Below, one piece after another: positions 9,055-18,835 of a stretch of 64,000 bases of DNA (positions are counted from its first letter, which is position 1; every line of letters begins with the position of its first letter). The translations under genes and the position numbers were made by a program. The DNA comes from Spirabiliibacterium falconis (GTDB lineage: Bacteria > Pseudomonadota > Gammaproteobacteria > Enterobacterales > Pasteurellaceae), in NCBI RefSeq assembly GCF_014885015.1, contig NZ_JABMIJ010000007.1:20602-84601 (forward strand). Direction: 5' to 3'. The notes under the pieces are model-generated. The model had not been told where the DNA came from. It made no database searches and saw only the letters and a list, made by a program, of their open reading frames with translations.

Positions 9055-10503
9055 ATGTATATCGGGATTGACTTAGGGACATCTGGCGTAAAAACTGTTT
9101 TACTTGACGAACAACAGCATATTCTTGCGACCACGACGGCCCCACTGCCCATATCGCGCCCGCAGCCGTTATGGTCTGAACAACATCCACAAGATTGGTG
9201 GCATGCCGTCAATCAATGTATGGCTGAACTGAGCCAAAATCATGATCTCAATGGCGTTAAGGCCATCGGACTAACAGGACAAATGCACGGCGCAGTGATG
9301 TTAGATCGCCACAATAACGTACTCTATCCTGCCATTTTATGGAATGATGGGCGTAGCTTTTCTCAATGCCAAGCATTAGAAAGTGCGGTTGCAAATTCAC
9401 GCGAGATTACAGGTAATTTAATGATGCCTGGCTTCACTGCGCCTAAAATTCAGTGGATCGCCAAACATCAACCTGCCATTTTTGCACAACTTGCTAAAGT
9501 GTTGCTGCCTAAAGATTATCTGCGTTTTTTAATGACGGGCGAATTTGCCAGTGAAATGTCAGATGCAGCTGGCACAATGTGGTTAAATGTTGGCTTACGC
9601 CGTTGGGATAGTGCGATGCTTGATGCCTGTGGGCTGACAGAGCAACACATGCCAACGCTGTTTGAAGGCAACCAAATTACAGGCTACTTATTGCCCGAAC
9701 TCGCCACAACATGGAAAATGAAGTCTGTTCCCGTGATTGCAGGTGGTGGTGATAATGCCGCAGGTGCAATTGGCGTTGGACTCCATGAACCGAGACAAGC
9801 GATGTTATCACTTGGCACGTCTGGCGTCTATTTTATCGTCAGTGACCGCTATCTAAGTAATCCTGAAAGTGCGGTACATAGCTTCTGCCATGCCCTTCCT
9901 GATCGTTGGCATTTAATGTCAGTTATGTTAAGTGCGGCATCTGCTATTGATTGGGCAAACCGCACTTTAGGCATTAATGATATTGAACGCTTTTTCACGC
10001 TAGCCTGTGAGAGTGAAAATAACGACGGCGTGTTATTTTTGCCTTACCTTTCAGGGGAACGCACCCCACATAACGATCCTTATGCGAAAGGTGTTTTTTG
10101 GGGAATGACACACAATACCACGACCGCCGATCTGGCACGATCTGTGGTTGAAGGTGTGAGTTTTGCGCTTGCTGATGGCATTGATGCCGTGCATGCCAGC
10201 GGCATTACCGCAGAGAAAATCACGTTAATTGGCGGAGGAAGTAAAAGCCATTTTTGGCGACAACTGCTAGCCGATGTCAGTGGCTATACGTTTGAGTATC
10301 GCACGGGGGGCGATGTCGGTCCTGCTCTGGGTGCAGCCAAACTAGCACAAATGGCATGCCACCCTGAAACGCCGATCGCAGACATCTGCCCTCCTTTGCC
10401 ATTAGAGCATACCTATACGCCACAACATGCGGTATATCAACACTACCAACCCCAGCGTGAACGCTTTAGAATCCTCTATCAAAAACTCAAAGGTATAGCA
10501 TAA
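9055..10503 (+). CDS. xylB: XylB, xylulokinase
   Basis: A 482-residue FGGY-family kinase that phosphorylates D-xylulose to xylulose 5-phosphate for the pentose phosphate pathway. It starts MYIGIDLGTSGVKTVLLDE (phosphate 1 motif) and has GQMHGAVMLD, ITGNLMMPGFTAPK, DAAGTMWLNVG, AGGGDNAAGAIGVG and LIGGGSKSHFWRQLLADV, all close to E. coli XylB. I chose the ATG at 9055, with GGAGG at 9047-9051. An in-frame start at 9037 would sit at the end of the xylA-xylB hairpin and lacks a site. Confidence 0.97.
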   Translation: MYIGIDLGTSGVKTVLLDEQQHILATTTAPLPISRPQPLWSEQHPQDWWHAVNQCMAELSQNHDLNGVKAIGLTGQMHGAVMLDRHNNVLYPAILWNDGRSFSQCQALESAVANSREITGNLMMPGFTAPKIQWIAKHQPAIFAQLAKVLLPKDYLRFLMTGEFASEMSDAAGTMWLNVGLRRWDSAMLDACGLTEQHMPTLFEGNQITGYLLPELATTWKMKSVPVIAGGGDNAAGAIGVGLHEPRQAMLSLGTSGVYFIVSDRYLSNPESAVHSFCHALPDRWHLMSVMLSAASAIDWANRTLGINDIERFFTLACESENNDGVLFLPYLSGERTPHNDPYAKGVFWGMTHNTTTADLARSVVEGVSFALADGIDAVHASGITAEKITLIGGGSKSHFWRQLLADVSGYTFEYRTGGDVGPALGAAKLAQMACHPETPIADICPPLPLEHTYTPQHAVYQHYQPQRERFRILYQKLKGIA

Positions 10504-10507
10504 CAAA

Positions 10508-10531
10508 AACCGCACTTTAAAAAGTGCGGTT
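10508..10531. terminator. Inverted USS terminator after xylB
   Basis: AACCGCACTTT (10508-10518) and AAAGTGCGGTT (10521-10531) form a near-perfect palindrome between the convergent xylB and DUF2254 genes, so it can serve both strands. Confidence 0.7.
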
Positions 10532-10541
10532 CGTCTTTCAT

Positions 10542-11810
10542 TTAAGTACAACGACTATTTTGATTAAATAATTCATCATAAAGTTGCTGCACTTGTGCTT
10601 TTTCATACGCTAAATTCAGCCCCTGTTTAGCATAATCCAAATCAATCTGCGCCTGTATTCTCGCAGCATGGCGCATACGTGCCTCTGGCGCATGGGTTGC
10701 AATGATATGCAGAATTTTTTGCATGCGAATATGCACTTCCATTATGCTTGCCCCATCCCGTGAAATAGGGCTAAATGGCTGTGCAATCAGATCCAGCTCA
10801 TCAAGTTTTACGATGTTTAAGTTCTCATAGTCTACCGTTTCCTGCTCCGCTTTAGCATTAAGTAATAAGCGCATTAATACTGTTAGGACTTTAATTGCCG
10901 TGCCTGGATCGTTGACCGCTGGCGACAAGGCACGCTGTGCCACTTCACTTAAGACGATCATACCAAATTTCGGATCTTGGGCATAACTTCGATCATCTTC
11001 CACCACAAACGCAGGGCAAACCATTGCCTGCGCATCATCGACGTTTTTACTGAGATACGCCAGTGCCATGCCATTATAAATTAATGTACCTGGACGCACG
11101 GCAATGTCAATTTCACATTCATGTTCACTGGCAAACGATTGCAATTTGCTCAAATTAATATGTGTTAAATAGCCACTTAAGCGGGCATAAATTGCATGTT
11201 TATACCGCACTTTATCAATACCTTTCGCTCCCATATTCGGCTTTTTGCGGTAATCAATTAATGTCTGTGCTGTTGCTTGCTCAATTTTGTCTAGGGTGTT
11301 ATTTAATCGCCCTAATTGTGAGAGCGTTTTGACCCAACTGATTAAGGTGTAAATCAGATAGAGCATCACGCCAATTGTGCCAACGAATAAGACGAAACGC
11401 CCAACTTGCCCGTAATAACCAATACCAAGTGCGGTTTTGGCAATCACCGCATACACAAACGCGGAGATAAAACTCGCAATGGCCACACGCGTATTGTCAT
11501 CGCCCATCACCAATTCGGTCGCACGCGGTGTTGCGCCATTAGAGGCAGATGCAAATGCGGATACCATAATTGAAAGCGAAAAGGTGCTCACCGCCAACAT
11601 ACTAGAGGCAATAATGCCAAGCAATGAATCAAGGGTATCCGTTTCAATATTGATTCGAATAACATTATTTGGCAAAAAATGAGGTGCCCATGCCGCTGCA
11701 AAAGCAAATAGCACTGCTACAATCGCCCCTAGCACAGGGGTTACCCATAACGCATTGCTTGGCTTTTTCAGCCATAAGAGCACATTAAACACACTATCTT
11801 TTAAGGTCAT
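10542..11810 (-). CDS. DUF2254 family membrane protein
   Basis: A 422-residue protein of the DUF2254 family of predicted integral membrane proteins, function unknown. The first 160 residues hold about four membrane segments (the first around PVLGAIVAVLFAFAAAW). The soluble C-terminal two-thirds contains FGMIVLSEVAQRALSPAVND and GTAIKVLTVLMRLL, characteristic of the family. It lies 8 bases upstream of the trmL stop region on the opposite side of a tight gap: trmL ends at 11819 and this gene starts at 11810, so they are probably cotranscribed (trmL first). No further role can be given. Confidence 0.85.
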   Translation of the reverse strand: MTLKDSVFNVLLWLKKPSNALWVTPVLGAIVAVLFAFAAAWAPHFLPNNVIRINIETDTLDSLLGIIASSMLAVSTFSLSIMVSAFASASNGATPRATELVMGDDNTRVAIASFISAFVYAVIAKTALGIGYYGQVGRFVLFVGTIGVMLYLIYTLISWVKTLSQLGRLNNTLDKIEQATAQTLIDYRKKPNMGAKGIDKVRYKHAIYARLSGYLTHINLSKLQSFASEHECEIDIAVRPGTLIYNGMALAYLSKNVDDAQAMVCPAFVVEDDRSYAQDPKFGMIVLSEVAQRALSPAVNDPGTAIKVLTVLMRLLLNAKAEQETVDYENLNIVKLDELDLIAQPFSPISRDGASIMEVHIRMQKILHIIATHAPEARMRHAARIQAQIDLDYAKQGLNLAYEKAQVQQLYDELFNQNSRCT

Positions 11811-11818
11811 ATACCATC

Positions 11819-12304
11819 CTACACCGATTCAATATTGGGGTTAACCGCCCCCTGAAAACCAAGCTGCCGCCAAGCCTCATACACCGTCACAGCAACAGAA
11901 TTGGATAAATTCATACTGCGACTATTCGCCACCATCGGCAGGCGAATTTTCTCGCTCATGGGCATCGTATCCAAAATTGAGTGTGGAATACCGCGTGTTT
12001 CAGGACCAAACATTAAAAAATCCCCGAGTTGAAACCGCACTTCTGTGTGGTTTGGACCGCCTTTCGTAGTGAGGGCAAAAAGTCGCTTCGGTTTTGCCTG
12101 TGCCAAAAATGCCTGATAGGACGGATATTTATGAATTTCAGCAAATTCGTGATAATCCAAGCCTGAACGGCGCAATTTTTTATCATCCCACGCAAAGCCA
12201 AGTGGCTCAATAAGGTGTAATCGAAAGCCACAATTCGCACATAAGCGGATAATATTCCCCGTATTTTGTGGAATTTCGGGCTCATATAACACAATATCTA
12301 ACAT
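11819..12304 (-). CDS. trmL: TrmL, tRNA (cytidine/uridine-34-2'-O)-methyltransferase
   Basis: A 161-residue SPOUT methyltransferase that 2'-O-methylates the wobble base of tRNA-Leu in E. coli. It matches YibK/TrmL along its length: [47 protein letters not shown] and the knot segment [19 protein letters not shown]. Starts are possible at 12316, 12307 and 12304. I prefer 12304 because the family begins ML(N/D)IVLYEP, and a GGA lies about 8 bases upstream. It is divergent from mutM. Confidence 0.93.
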   Translation of the reverse strand: MLDIVLYEPEIPQNTGNIIRLCANCGFRLHLIEPLGFAWDDKKLRRSGLDYHEFAEIHKYPSYQAFLAQAKPKRLFALTTKGGPNHTEVRFQLGDFLMFGPETRGIPHSILDTMPMSEKIRLPMVANSRSMNLSNSVAVTVYEAWRQLGFQGAVNPNIESV

Positions 12305-12371
12305 CATTTTTTCCATTCAATTAAAATTGGCTCTATAATACAACAGCTACTAAATGACGCAAAACGAGATT

Positions 12372-13181
12372 ATGCCTGAATTACCTGAAGTTGAAACCAC
12401 ACGTTGTGGCATTGCCCCTTTTATTGAAGGGCAACTAATTGATTTTATTGATGTACGCCAACCACGCTTGCGTTGGGAAGTCAGTCACGAATTGACCGCA
12501 CTTTGCCAGCAGAAAGTCCATCACATTTCACGGCGGGCAAAATATTTGATTTTTCACCTTGAGCATGGCTTTATTGTCGGGCATTTGGGCATGTCTGGCT
12601 CGCTGCGGGTGGTAGACGGCGATGTTCCGCTCCTGAAGCACGACCACCTTATTTTTCAACTCCAAAATGGGAAACAACTTCGCTACAATGACCCTCGTCG
12701 CTTTGGTGCATGGCTGTGGTGCGATGATATAACACACTTTCCGCTTTTCCAAAAACTCGGGCCAGAACCCCTGCATGATGAATTTAATGGCGATTATTTA
12801 TACAACACTAGCCGAAAAAAGCAAAGTGCGGTCAAAAGTTTTTTAATGAATAATGCGGTGGTGGTGGGTGTCGGTAATATTTATGCCAATGAGTGCCTAT
12901 TTTTATGTGGCATTCATCCCGCCAAAGTGGCAAGCACACTCACACGCAAGCAGTGCCAAGCGCTGGTGCAAACCATTAAAACGGTACTTGGCAAAGCCAT
13001 CGCACAAGGTGGCACCACGTTACGTGATTTTGTGCAACCTGACGGCACGCCCGGCTATTTTGCGCAGCAATTATTTGTTTATGGTCGTGCAGGTGAGCCA
13101 TGCAAACATTGTGGCAATACGATTGAAAGTGCGGTCATCGCACAGCGCAACAGCTTTTTCTGCCCGCACTGCCAAGCGTAA
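12372..13181 (+). CDS. mutM: MutM, formamidopyrimidine-DNA glycosylase
   Basis: A 269-residue base-excision repair enzyme that removes 8-oxoguanine and cleaves the abasic site. The start must be the ATG at 12372, because the mature enzyme begins [12 protein letters not shown] and the exposed Pro2 is the catalytic nucleophile; an earlier in-frame ATG at 12354 would bury it. Other features are [19 protein letters not shown] and a C-terminal zinc finger with Cys pairs CKHC and CPHC. A USS core lies within the gene. Confidence 0.97.
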   Translation: MPELPEVETTRCGIAPFIEGQLIDFIDVRQPRLRWEVSHELTALCQQKVHHISRRAKYLIFHLEHGFIVGHLGMSGSLRVVDGDVPLLKHDHLIFQLQNGKQLRYNDPRRFGAWLWCDDITHFPLFQKLGPEPLHDEFNGDYLYNTSRKKQSAVKSFLMNNAVVVGVGNIYANECLFLCGIHPAKVASTLTRKQCQALVQTIKTVLGKAIAQGGTTLRDFVQPDGTPGYFAQQLFVYGRAGEPCKHCGNTIESAVIAQRNSFFCPHCQA

Positions 13182-13193
13182 TATACCCAATAT

Positions 13194-13673
13194 TTAGCGA
13201 CGCTTGTCTGCCAAAGCGTTGAATACGGGAGGCGGCACAAGGCTTGCGACATCGCCACCATGTAATGTAATCTCACGGATCATTGTAGAAGAAACGTAAG
13301 ACCAACGATCTGACGGTGGAAAAAACAGGCTTTCCACCCCATGGGTCAGCAGACGGTTGAGGTGTGAGAGTTGTAATTCGTATTCAAAATCCGCCACTGC
13401 TCGCACTCCACGCACAATGCCTTTGATGTTGCGTTCTATAATGACATCCGCCAGCAGCCCCGAAAAACCGATCACGTCCACATTCGTAAGTGTGGCACAA
13501 GACTGCTGCACCAATGCGACACGTTCATCAAGGCTAAACAGCGGCTTTTTACTTGGGCTGGCCGCCACCGCCACAACGACATGCGGAAATAATGCGGCAG
13601 CACGTGTAACAATATCTAAATGCCCATTGGTCATCGGATCGAATGTGCCAGGGTAGATCACCGTCGTTTGCAT
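13194..13673 (-). CDS. coaD: CoaD, phosphopantetheine adenylyltransferase
   Basis: A 159-residue nucleotidyltransferase that makes dephospho-CoA from 4'-phosphopantetheine and ATP. It has the adenylyltransferase motif TNGH (residues 15-18) after IYPGTFDPM, the family segment [14 protein letters not shown] and the C-terminal [11 protein letters not shown]. It follows waaA with a 2-base gap, the usual waaA-coaD arrangement, and ends the LOS operon. Confidence 0.96.
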   Translation of the reverse strand: MQTTVIYPGTFDPMTNGHLDIVTRAAALFPHVVVAVAASPSKKPLFSLDERVALVQQSCATLTNVDVIGFSGLLADVIIERNIKGIVRGVRAVADFEYELQLSHLNRLLTHGVESLFFPPSDRWSYVSSTMIREITLHGGDVASLVPPPVFNALADKRR

Positions 13674-13675
13674 AA

Positions 13676-14962
13676 CTAGTCCTTCTCTAAAAATGGCGAA
13701 ATTTCGGCAAGCACGCGTGCCAGTGCACCACGATTTTGTGCCAGCACCTGATAGCCATTCTCGCCTAATGTTTGTGCAAAGTGCGGTTCAGACAAGCATT
13801 TTTCAACGCCTTGCACAATAGCATCAACATCACTTTTCACCATGAGCACGCCATTAAGTGCGGTTAATTTGGCATACACGTCTGTGAAATTAAACACATA
13901 TTCTCCGCTCAATACGGGCAATTTAAATGTCAGTGGCTCCAGCGGATTATGCCCGCCCACTGGCATTAAACTACCTGCAACAAACGCAATATCACTGACA
14001 CCATAAAGTGGCATTAGCTCGCCCATCGTATCGCCAAGAATAACTTGGGTATCCGCCGTTGGATTCACATGTTGACTTAAACGCACAAATGCAAGCTGTG
14101 TGCGAGCAATCAGCTCTGCCACCTGTTCAAAACGTTCAGGATGGCGTGGCACGATAATCAACATCAAGTCAGGATATTTTGCCAATAAAGTACGGTGTGC
14201 TTGCAACAACAGTGCATCTTCTCCTTGATGCGTGCTGCCTGCAATCCAGATTTTACGCTCACCTAACGCCCACGCATGACGCCACGCATGAATTTTTTCC
14301 TCAACCGCACTTTCAAGCTGAAAATCATATTTTAAATTGCCAACCGTTTTCACTTTTTCATCTGGCACGCCCAATGCGCGGTAACGTACCGCACTTTGTT
14401 CATCTTGTGCCGCAATCAAGGTCATTTCTTGCCAAACAGAGTAAAGTGCGGTTTTAAAATAGCCATAACGTTTAGCGGAACGTGCTGAAAGCCGTGCATT
14501 CACAATCATACATGGAATGTGACGGCGGTGGGCTTGATGAATAAAATTTGCCCAAATCTCCGTTTCCATTACTAAACATAGCTGTGGCTGGATAAAATTA
14601 AACAGTCGCACCATCGCATCAGGCAAATCATAAGGCAAATAATAATGTGCCACTCGCTCGCCAAATAACGCCTTGACCCGTGCCGATCCCGTTGGGGTTA
14701 CGGAGGTTACGGTAATCGGCAGATGTGGGTATTGTGTCAATAACGCCTTGATCAACGGCACTGCCGCCAAGGTTTCCCCCACTGACACCGCATGCAACAA
14801 AATGCCGTCCGCTCTTGGTGGGGTGCGTTTACCATAAAAGCCATAACGCTCGGAAATTCTCGCACGATACGCTGGATTTTTTCGACCTCGATAAAACAAA
14901 TAGCCCAGCACAACAGGCTGTAAACAATATAAAAGTGCGGTATAAAACCAGCGAAAAATCAT
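13676..14962 (-). CDS. waaA: WaaA (KdtA), Kdo transferase
   Basis: A 428-residue GT30 enzyme that transfers Kdo from CMP-Kdo to the lipid A precursor at the inner membrane. The N-terminal membrane anchor lies around [19 protein letters not shown]. Family segments include [41 protein letters not shown] and [15 protein letters not shown]. Its start overlaps the stop of the upstream glycosyltransferase by 4 bases (ATGA), showing translational coupling within the LOS operon. Confidence 0.96.
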   Translation of the reverse strand: MIFRWFYTALLYCLQPVVLGYLFYRGRKNPAYRARISERYGFYGKRTPPRADGILLHAVSVGETLAAVPLIKALLTQYPHLPITVTSVTPTGSARVKALFGERVAHYYLPYDLPDAMVRLFNFIQPQLCLVMETEIWANFIHQAHRRHIPCMIVNARLSARSAKRYGYFKTALYSVWQEMTLIAAQDEQSAVRYRALGVPDEKVKTVGNLKYDFQLESAVEEKIHAWRHAWALGERKIWIAGSTHQGEDALLLQAHRTLLAKYPDLMLIIVPRHPERFEQVAELIARTQLAFVRLSQHVNPTADTQVILGDTMGELMPLYGVSDIAFVAGSLMPVGGHNPLEPLTFKLPVLSGEYVFNFTDVYAKLTALNGVLMVKSDVDAIVQGVEKCLSEPHFAQTLGENGYQVLAQNRGALARVLAEISPFLEKD

Positions 14963-16530
14963 AGTTTATCCTTGCATTGCTCAACACCATTTTCACAACG
15001 TGTAATCCCTTCATTCATCGCACGTTTTAGGCGTTTATCATTCGCTGGCAACGCATCACGCTCAGCTTCATTATGCCACAGGTGATAAGCAATAGCCGCA
15101 AAACGCACATCGCGACGTTTAACACCATTGTTATAAAGACGTGCGACAAATTCGCTATCTTCACGCCCCCAGCCCACAAATTCATTATTAAACCCGTTGA
15201 TAGCAAAGGCATCATCTCGGAAAAATGCCATATTACACGTTTTAATACCTTTAAATTTATTAGCTCGCTCTTTTCCTAAAAACCCCCCTAATATTGGCAA
15301 ATGCACTGCAGCAATACGCTTTTCAAAACGAGTTTCAATGCCTCTTTGATACCATTTTAATTTAGGCGATTTTAATGGACTATGTAAAATTTCCTCAGTT
15401 TTAATTTGGGGCAGAAGTACACGATACCCCTGAACAAAGCAGCCTTTTTTCGCAAAATTGATATGATCTTCAACAAAATTTGAATGTAATAGCATATCAC
15501 CATCTATCACGATAATATAATCGCCCGTTGCCTGTGCTAATGCCTGATTTCGTGATCGTGCTGCTCTAAACCCCTCATCTGGTTGCCAACTATGAATAAG
15601 CGGAACAGTAAAGTGCGGTCGAATTTGCTCAATCGCATCACGAGTGCGTGCATCGGAACCGTCGTCAGCGACAATCACCTCAAAAGGTAACACGGTTTGC
15701 TTTAATACCGAATTCAGTACCGCCAATAAGGCATCAGGACGGTTATAGGTGGTGATAATTAAAGAGACGCGTAAATTGTCATTCGCTTCCGCAAGTTTAA
15801 TGTATTTATAGTACGCTCCCATCGCATTAGCCGCACTGATAACAAAACCATCTCGTCCACTCAATACGCCTTTTTTCAATACATAATGTTTAAAAAATGC
15901 CGCCAGCCCATGACTGATCGCACTGAATACGCCTGCATGTTTACGGTATCGCTGCTGTTGGGCAAAAAGCGAGCTGTATTGTTGCATTTTTTGAATTAAA
16001 TCCGTCGCCCCAGCGAATGAGAAATGATCAAAGCTATGCTGCAACCGCACGATTTTTCCTGTTGATGGCACCACCAAGGATTCATGTACCTGATTGTCAT
16101 TAAAATGAACCAAAGTGCGGTTATAAAGCCGCTTCACATAGTCGGGGTACCAGCCACAGGTTTTAATTACCCGTCCACGATAATGATTGAGACGCAAGAT
16201 GGCATAAACCCTATTGGGGTCATCCAACGTAAGTGCGGCGAGCTCAGCAATTAATGGAGCGGGGAGAATTTCATCGCTGTCAATATTTAAAATCCAATCA
16301 TGCTTGGCAAGCTCCGCGGCACGGTTTTTCAGTGGACCAAAACCCAGAAACGGCGAGTGTTCAATACGCACGTTCTCAAATGTTTTCGCAATAACTAACG
16401 TATCGTCTGTCGAGCCATTGTCAAGCAACAACACTTCATCAAAAGGAGAAAGTGCGGTGAGAACCTGTTGGAGATATTGGGCGGAATTTTTCACCAACAT
16501 CGTTACACTGATTTGGATTTTTTCTGTCAT
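14959..16530 (-). CDS. Two-domain GT2 glycosyltransferase (LgtF/WaaE-like plus second GT2)
   Basis: A 523-residue fusion of two GT2 domains. Residues 5-245 resemble the LgtF/WaaE(KdtX) family, which in Haemophilus adds a glucose to heptose I of the LOS core: SVTMLVKNSAQYL, NGSTDDT and the nucleotide-sugar motif DSDE (84-87). Residues 254-500 form a second transferase: SLIITTYNRPDALL, DDGSDARTRD, IDGDM (342-346) and the C-terminal motif WGREDSEF (454-461), typical of galactosyl/GalNAc-type transferases. LgtF alone is about 255 residues, so this could add two sugars in sequence. Both sets of motifs look intact. Substrates are inferred. It is coupled to waaA and follows a phosphoethanolamine transferase by 9 bases. 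Confidence 0.85.
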   Translation of the reverse strand: MTEKIQISVTMLVKNSAQYLQQVLTALSPFDEVLLLDNGSTDDTLVIAKTFENVRIEHSPFLGFGPLKNRAAELAKHDWILNIDSDEILPAPLIAELAALTLDDPNRVYAILRLNHYRGRVIKTCGWYPDYVKRLYNRTLVHFNDNQVHESLVVPSTGKIVRLQHSFDHFSFAGATDLIQKMQQYSSLFAQQQRYRKHAGVFSAISHGLAAFFKHYVLKKGVLSGRDGFVISAANAMGAYYKYIKLAEANDNLRVSLIITTYNRPDALLAVLNSVLKQTVLPFEVIVADDGSDARTRDAIEQIRPHFTVPLIHSWQPDEGFRAARSRNQALAQATGDYIIVIDGDMLLHSNFVEDHINFAKKGCFVQGYRVLLPQIKTEEILHSPLKSPKLKWYQRGIETRFEKRIAAVHLPILGGFLGKERANKFKGIKTCNMAFFRDDAFAINGFNNEFVGWGREDSEFVARLYNNGVKRRDVRFAAIAYHLWHNEAERDALPANDKRLKRAMNEGITRCENGVEQCKDKL

Positions 16531-16539
16531 ACTCCCTCG

Positions 16540-18123
16540 TTATTTTATCTCAGCGGGCAACACGGCAGGCTCAGAGGTGAGCGTGTCGAAATCAACCCAG
16601 TTGAAGAAATCATACACCTTGATGGGCTTCGTAGTACCAAGCCAAAAACTCGGCATGCCTTGGAAAACTGCACTTTCAATCCCCATCCACTCACTCACGC
16701 CTTGTAAAAAGCGAGTAGCACTTTGAGACATTGGGATAGTTTGATGAGTGCTGTCATCACTTGAAATCACAAAAAATGGAATTTGATAATTTTGTTTGGT
16801 TCGATTTCCTGTGATTAATACCATAGAAGAACCGCTTTTATCATAGCGATCAAATGACAGCCCATGGTCAGAAAAATACATTAATGAATATGGCTGTTGC
16901 TGCCACTTTAATATCCTAATTAATGTGTATAATAATTCATCTGTTTCTTTAATGGATTGCAAATAGCATGACATTTCTTTGTTTAGATAATCAAAGCCAA
17001 CTGTTTGACGCACCCGTTGACAAAATTTAGGATGTGATCCCATTAAATGCAGCACAATCAATTTCGGTTTACTATCACTATCATTAAGTGCATTCTCAAA
17101 AGGAGAGATCAGAGTGGTATCAGGATAATTGCGACTATCTGAATTACCATGTTTTGTAAAAAATACACTATCAGCCCGAACACCAACACTAGCTGCCGCA
17201 GTATCAAATCTGCCTAATGAACCTTGATTGGAAAGCCAGTAAGTTTTAAACCCTGCCGCTTTAGCAAGAGAGATGAGATTATTATCATAATTTACATTAT
17301 CATCAATATTCTGATATAACGTGCGCATTAATGACGTTTGCGTATTCGGTGCAGCAGAAACATAACCTTGATAAAACTTTCCAGGCTCTTGATTTAGATA
17401 TGGTGTAGTATTAAGGGGAAAACCGCTAAGCGAAAGGTAGTCATTGCGTACACTTTCGCCAATTACAATCACATAATTCTTATAATGTGGCTCAACAAAA
17501 GTGATATTCCAATCAGATTTGTCTTTATCTTTTAATGACTCATTAAGACTTTTATTTCCAACCTGATAATCATGAATTAAATCATATAAATTACCATAAA
17601 ATCCCACTAAATATACTCTTGAATTTCCTAAAGAAAAATCTCTATTCTCCTTGATAACAGCAGAAATGGGTTTATAAAATACTGCAACAATGATTAATAC
17701 TAACCATAATATATTATATTTATGATTTACTACATTAGTTGGCTGATGAAATCCCAAATATAATACTATCCCCCCTAAAAAGGCAAAGATACCAACATAT
17801 CCCCATACATAAAATGGAAATGACGTTAAATATTCAATACTTTCGCTTAAATTCGTTTCAAAAAACGAAGCTATAATCCCTGATGATGGGCTGCCATATA
17901 ACACTGCCTCAGGGATATAAAATAAGCACGAAATAAGATATATGCCAAAAAATATAAAAAATAATGTTCGAGCATAAATAAATAATAAATAAAAAATTAA
18001 ATAGGATGCTATAACTCCATAAAGATTCGGAGAGAAACCTATTGCGCGAGCAGAAATTGCAACATAAATAAGCAGCAATAGATAAAAACGATAACGAAAT
18101 AAATAATGTAACATATACTTCAT
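16540..18123 (-). CDS. Phosphoethanolamine transferase (EptA/Lpt6-like sulfatase fold)
   Basis: A 527-residue inner-membrane enzyme. Residues 1-155 contain about five membrane segments, followed by a periplasmic alkaline-phosphatase-fold domain with VIVIGESVRNDYLSLSGF (metal ligand Glu223), APNTQTSLMR (nucleophile Thr at about 261-263), LHLMGSHPKFCQRV and YFSDHGLSFD. The family moves phosphoethanolamine from phosphatidylethanolamine onto lipid A, Kdo or heptose. Its place at the head of an LOS operon with a core glycosyltransferase and waaA supports a core-decorating role; the acceptor is unknown. The 5' half is markedly AT-rich compared with its neighbours. Confidence 0.87.
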   Translation of the reverse strand: MKYMLHYLFRYRFYLLLLIYVAISARAIGFSPNLYGVIASYLIFYLLFIYARTLFFIFFGIYLISCLFYIPEAVLYGSPSSGIIASFFETNLSESIEYLTSFPFYVWGYVGIFAFLGGIVLYLGFHQPTNVVNHKYNILWLVLIIVAVFYKPISAVIKENRDFSLGNSRVYLVGFYGNLYDLIHDYQVGNKSLNESLKDKDKSDWNITFVEPHYKNYVIVIGESVRNDYLSLSGFPLNTTPYLNQEPGKFYQGYVSAAPNTQTSLMRTLYQNIDDNVNYDNNLISLAKAAGFKTYWLSNQGSLGRFDTAAASVGVRADSVFFTKHGNSDSRNYPDTTLISPFENALNDSDSKPKLIVLHLMGSHPKFCQRVRQTVGFDYLNKEMSCYLQSIKETDELLYTLIRILKWQQQPYSLMYFSDHGLSFDRYDKSGSSMVLITGNRTKQNYQIPFFVISSDDSTHQTIPMSQSATRFLQGVSEWMGIESAVFQGMPSFWLGTTKPIKVYDFFNWVDFDTLTSEPAVLPAEIK

Positions 18124-18141
18124 ATTTCCTAATATAACAAT

Positions 18142-18178
18142 AAGCCCCTAATAATGCGGCTGACACTAGTAGGGGCTT
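18142..18178. terminator. Long-loop inverted repeat between lipoprotein and transferase genes
   Basis: AAGCCCCTA (18142-18150) pairs with TAGGGGCTT (18170-18178) across a 19-base loop. It lies 16 bases beyond the lipoprotein stop on the minus strand. A U-tract is weak, so termination is uncertain. Confidence 0.45.
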
Positions 18179-18194
18179 GGTAATTTTAGGGGGC

Positions 18195-18719
18195 TTATTT
18201 TGTCTCGACGACTTTCGCTTTTAACTCACTGATGCTTTGTGCGGCTTGAGACAATTTTTCTGTTGCTTGTTGTTGTAATTCTCTTAATGCTTTCGCCTGC
18301 TCTTCGGTTGGCTTTTCAATCACATATTTGGCTGAATCTTGCATTAATTTGATGAAATCACTAAAGCCTGACACGAATTTGTCTTTCAATGCTTTACCAT
18401 CATCGGTTTTCACGTCTAAACCTTCAATGCTCGCTTTGATTTCTTCATATTTCGCTGCAATTTTGTTAAAGATGTCAGCTTGTTCTTCAGGGGTTTTGGC
18501 GGATTGCAAATCAGATTGCAAGGTTTGAATTTGTGCGAGATTACCGTTTTGTTCGGTTGCTTGGTCAAAGGCTGCCAAATCAGTTTTCAAATCCGCTTGT
18601 ACATCTGCACGTTGTGCACTTTCTGTCGCTGTTTCTGCTTTTTTGGTATCGGCTTTATCGCACGCAACCAAGGCAAGCCCAACAAACATCATGGTTAAAA
18701 ATTGATAAAAACGTTTCAT
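18195..18719 (-). CDS. Helical lipoprotein of unknown function
   Basis: A 174-residue precursor with a lipoprotein signal: MKRFYQFLTMMFVGLALVAC, the lipobox ending in Cys20. Asp at +2 would favour inner-membrane retention by the Lol rule established in E. coli. The rest is charged, rich in Ala, Lys, Glu and Gln, and predicted helical or coiled-coil, with no catalytic motif I recognise. It is probably a free-standing gene: it is upstream of the LOS operon on the same strand with a hairpin between. Function is not assigned. Confidence 0.75.
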   Translation of the reverse strand: MKRFYQFLTMMFVGLALVACDKADTKKAETATESAQRADVQADLKTDLAAFDQATEQNGNLAQIQTLQSDLQSAKTPEEQADIFNKIAAKYEEIKASIEGLDVKTDDGKALKDKFVSGFSDFIKLMQDSAKYVIEKPTEEQAKALRELQQQATEKLSQAAQSISELKAKVVETK

Positions 18720-18835
18720 TTACATGTCCTCATTTTAGTATCGCCCCACTGGGCAAGTAGATTTTTTTAAGTTTACGACTTTTTCTTATTTAGGTCAAAG
18801 CGTTGCTTGCTTTGACCGCACTTTTAATAAAAAGT

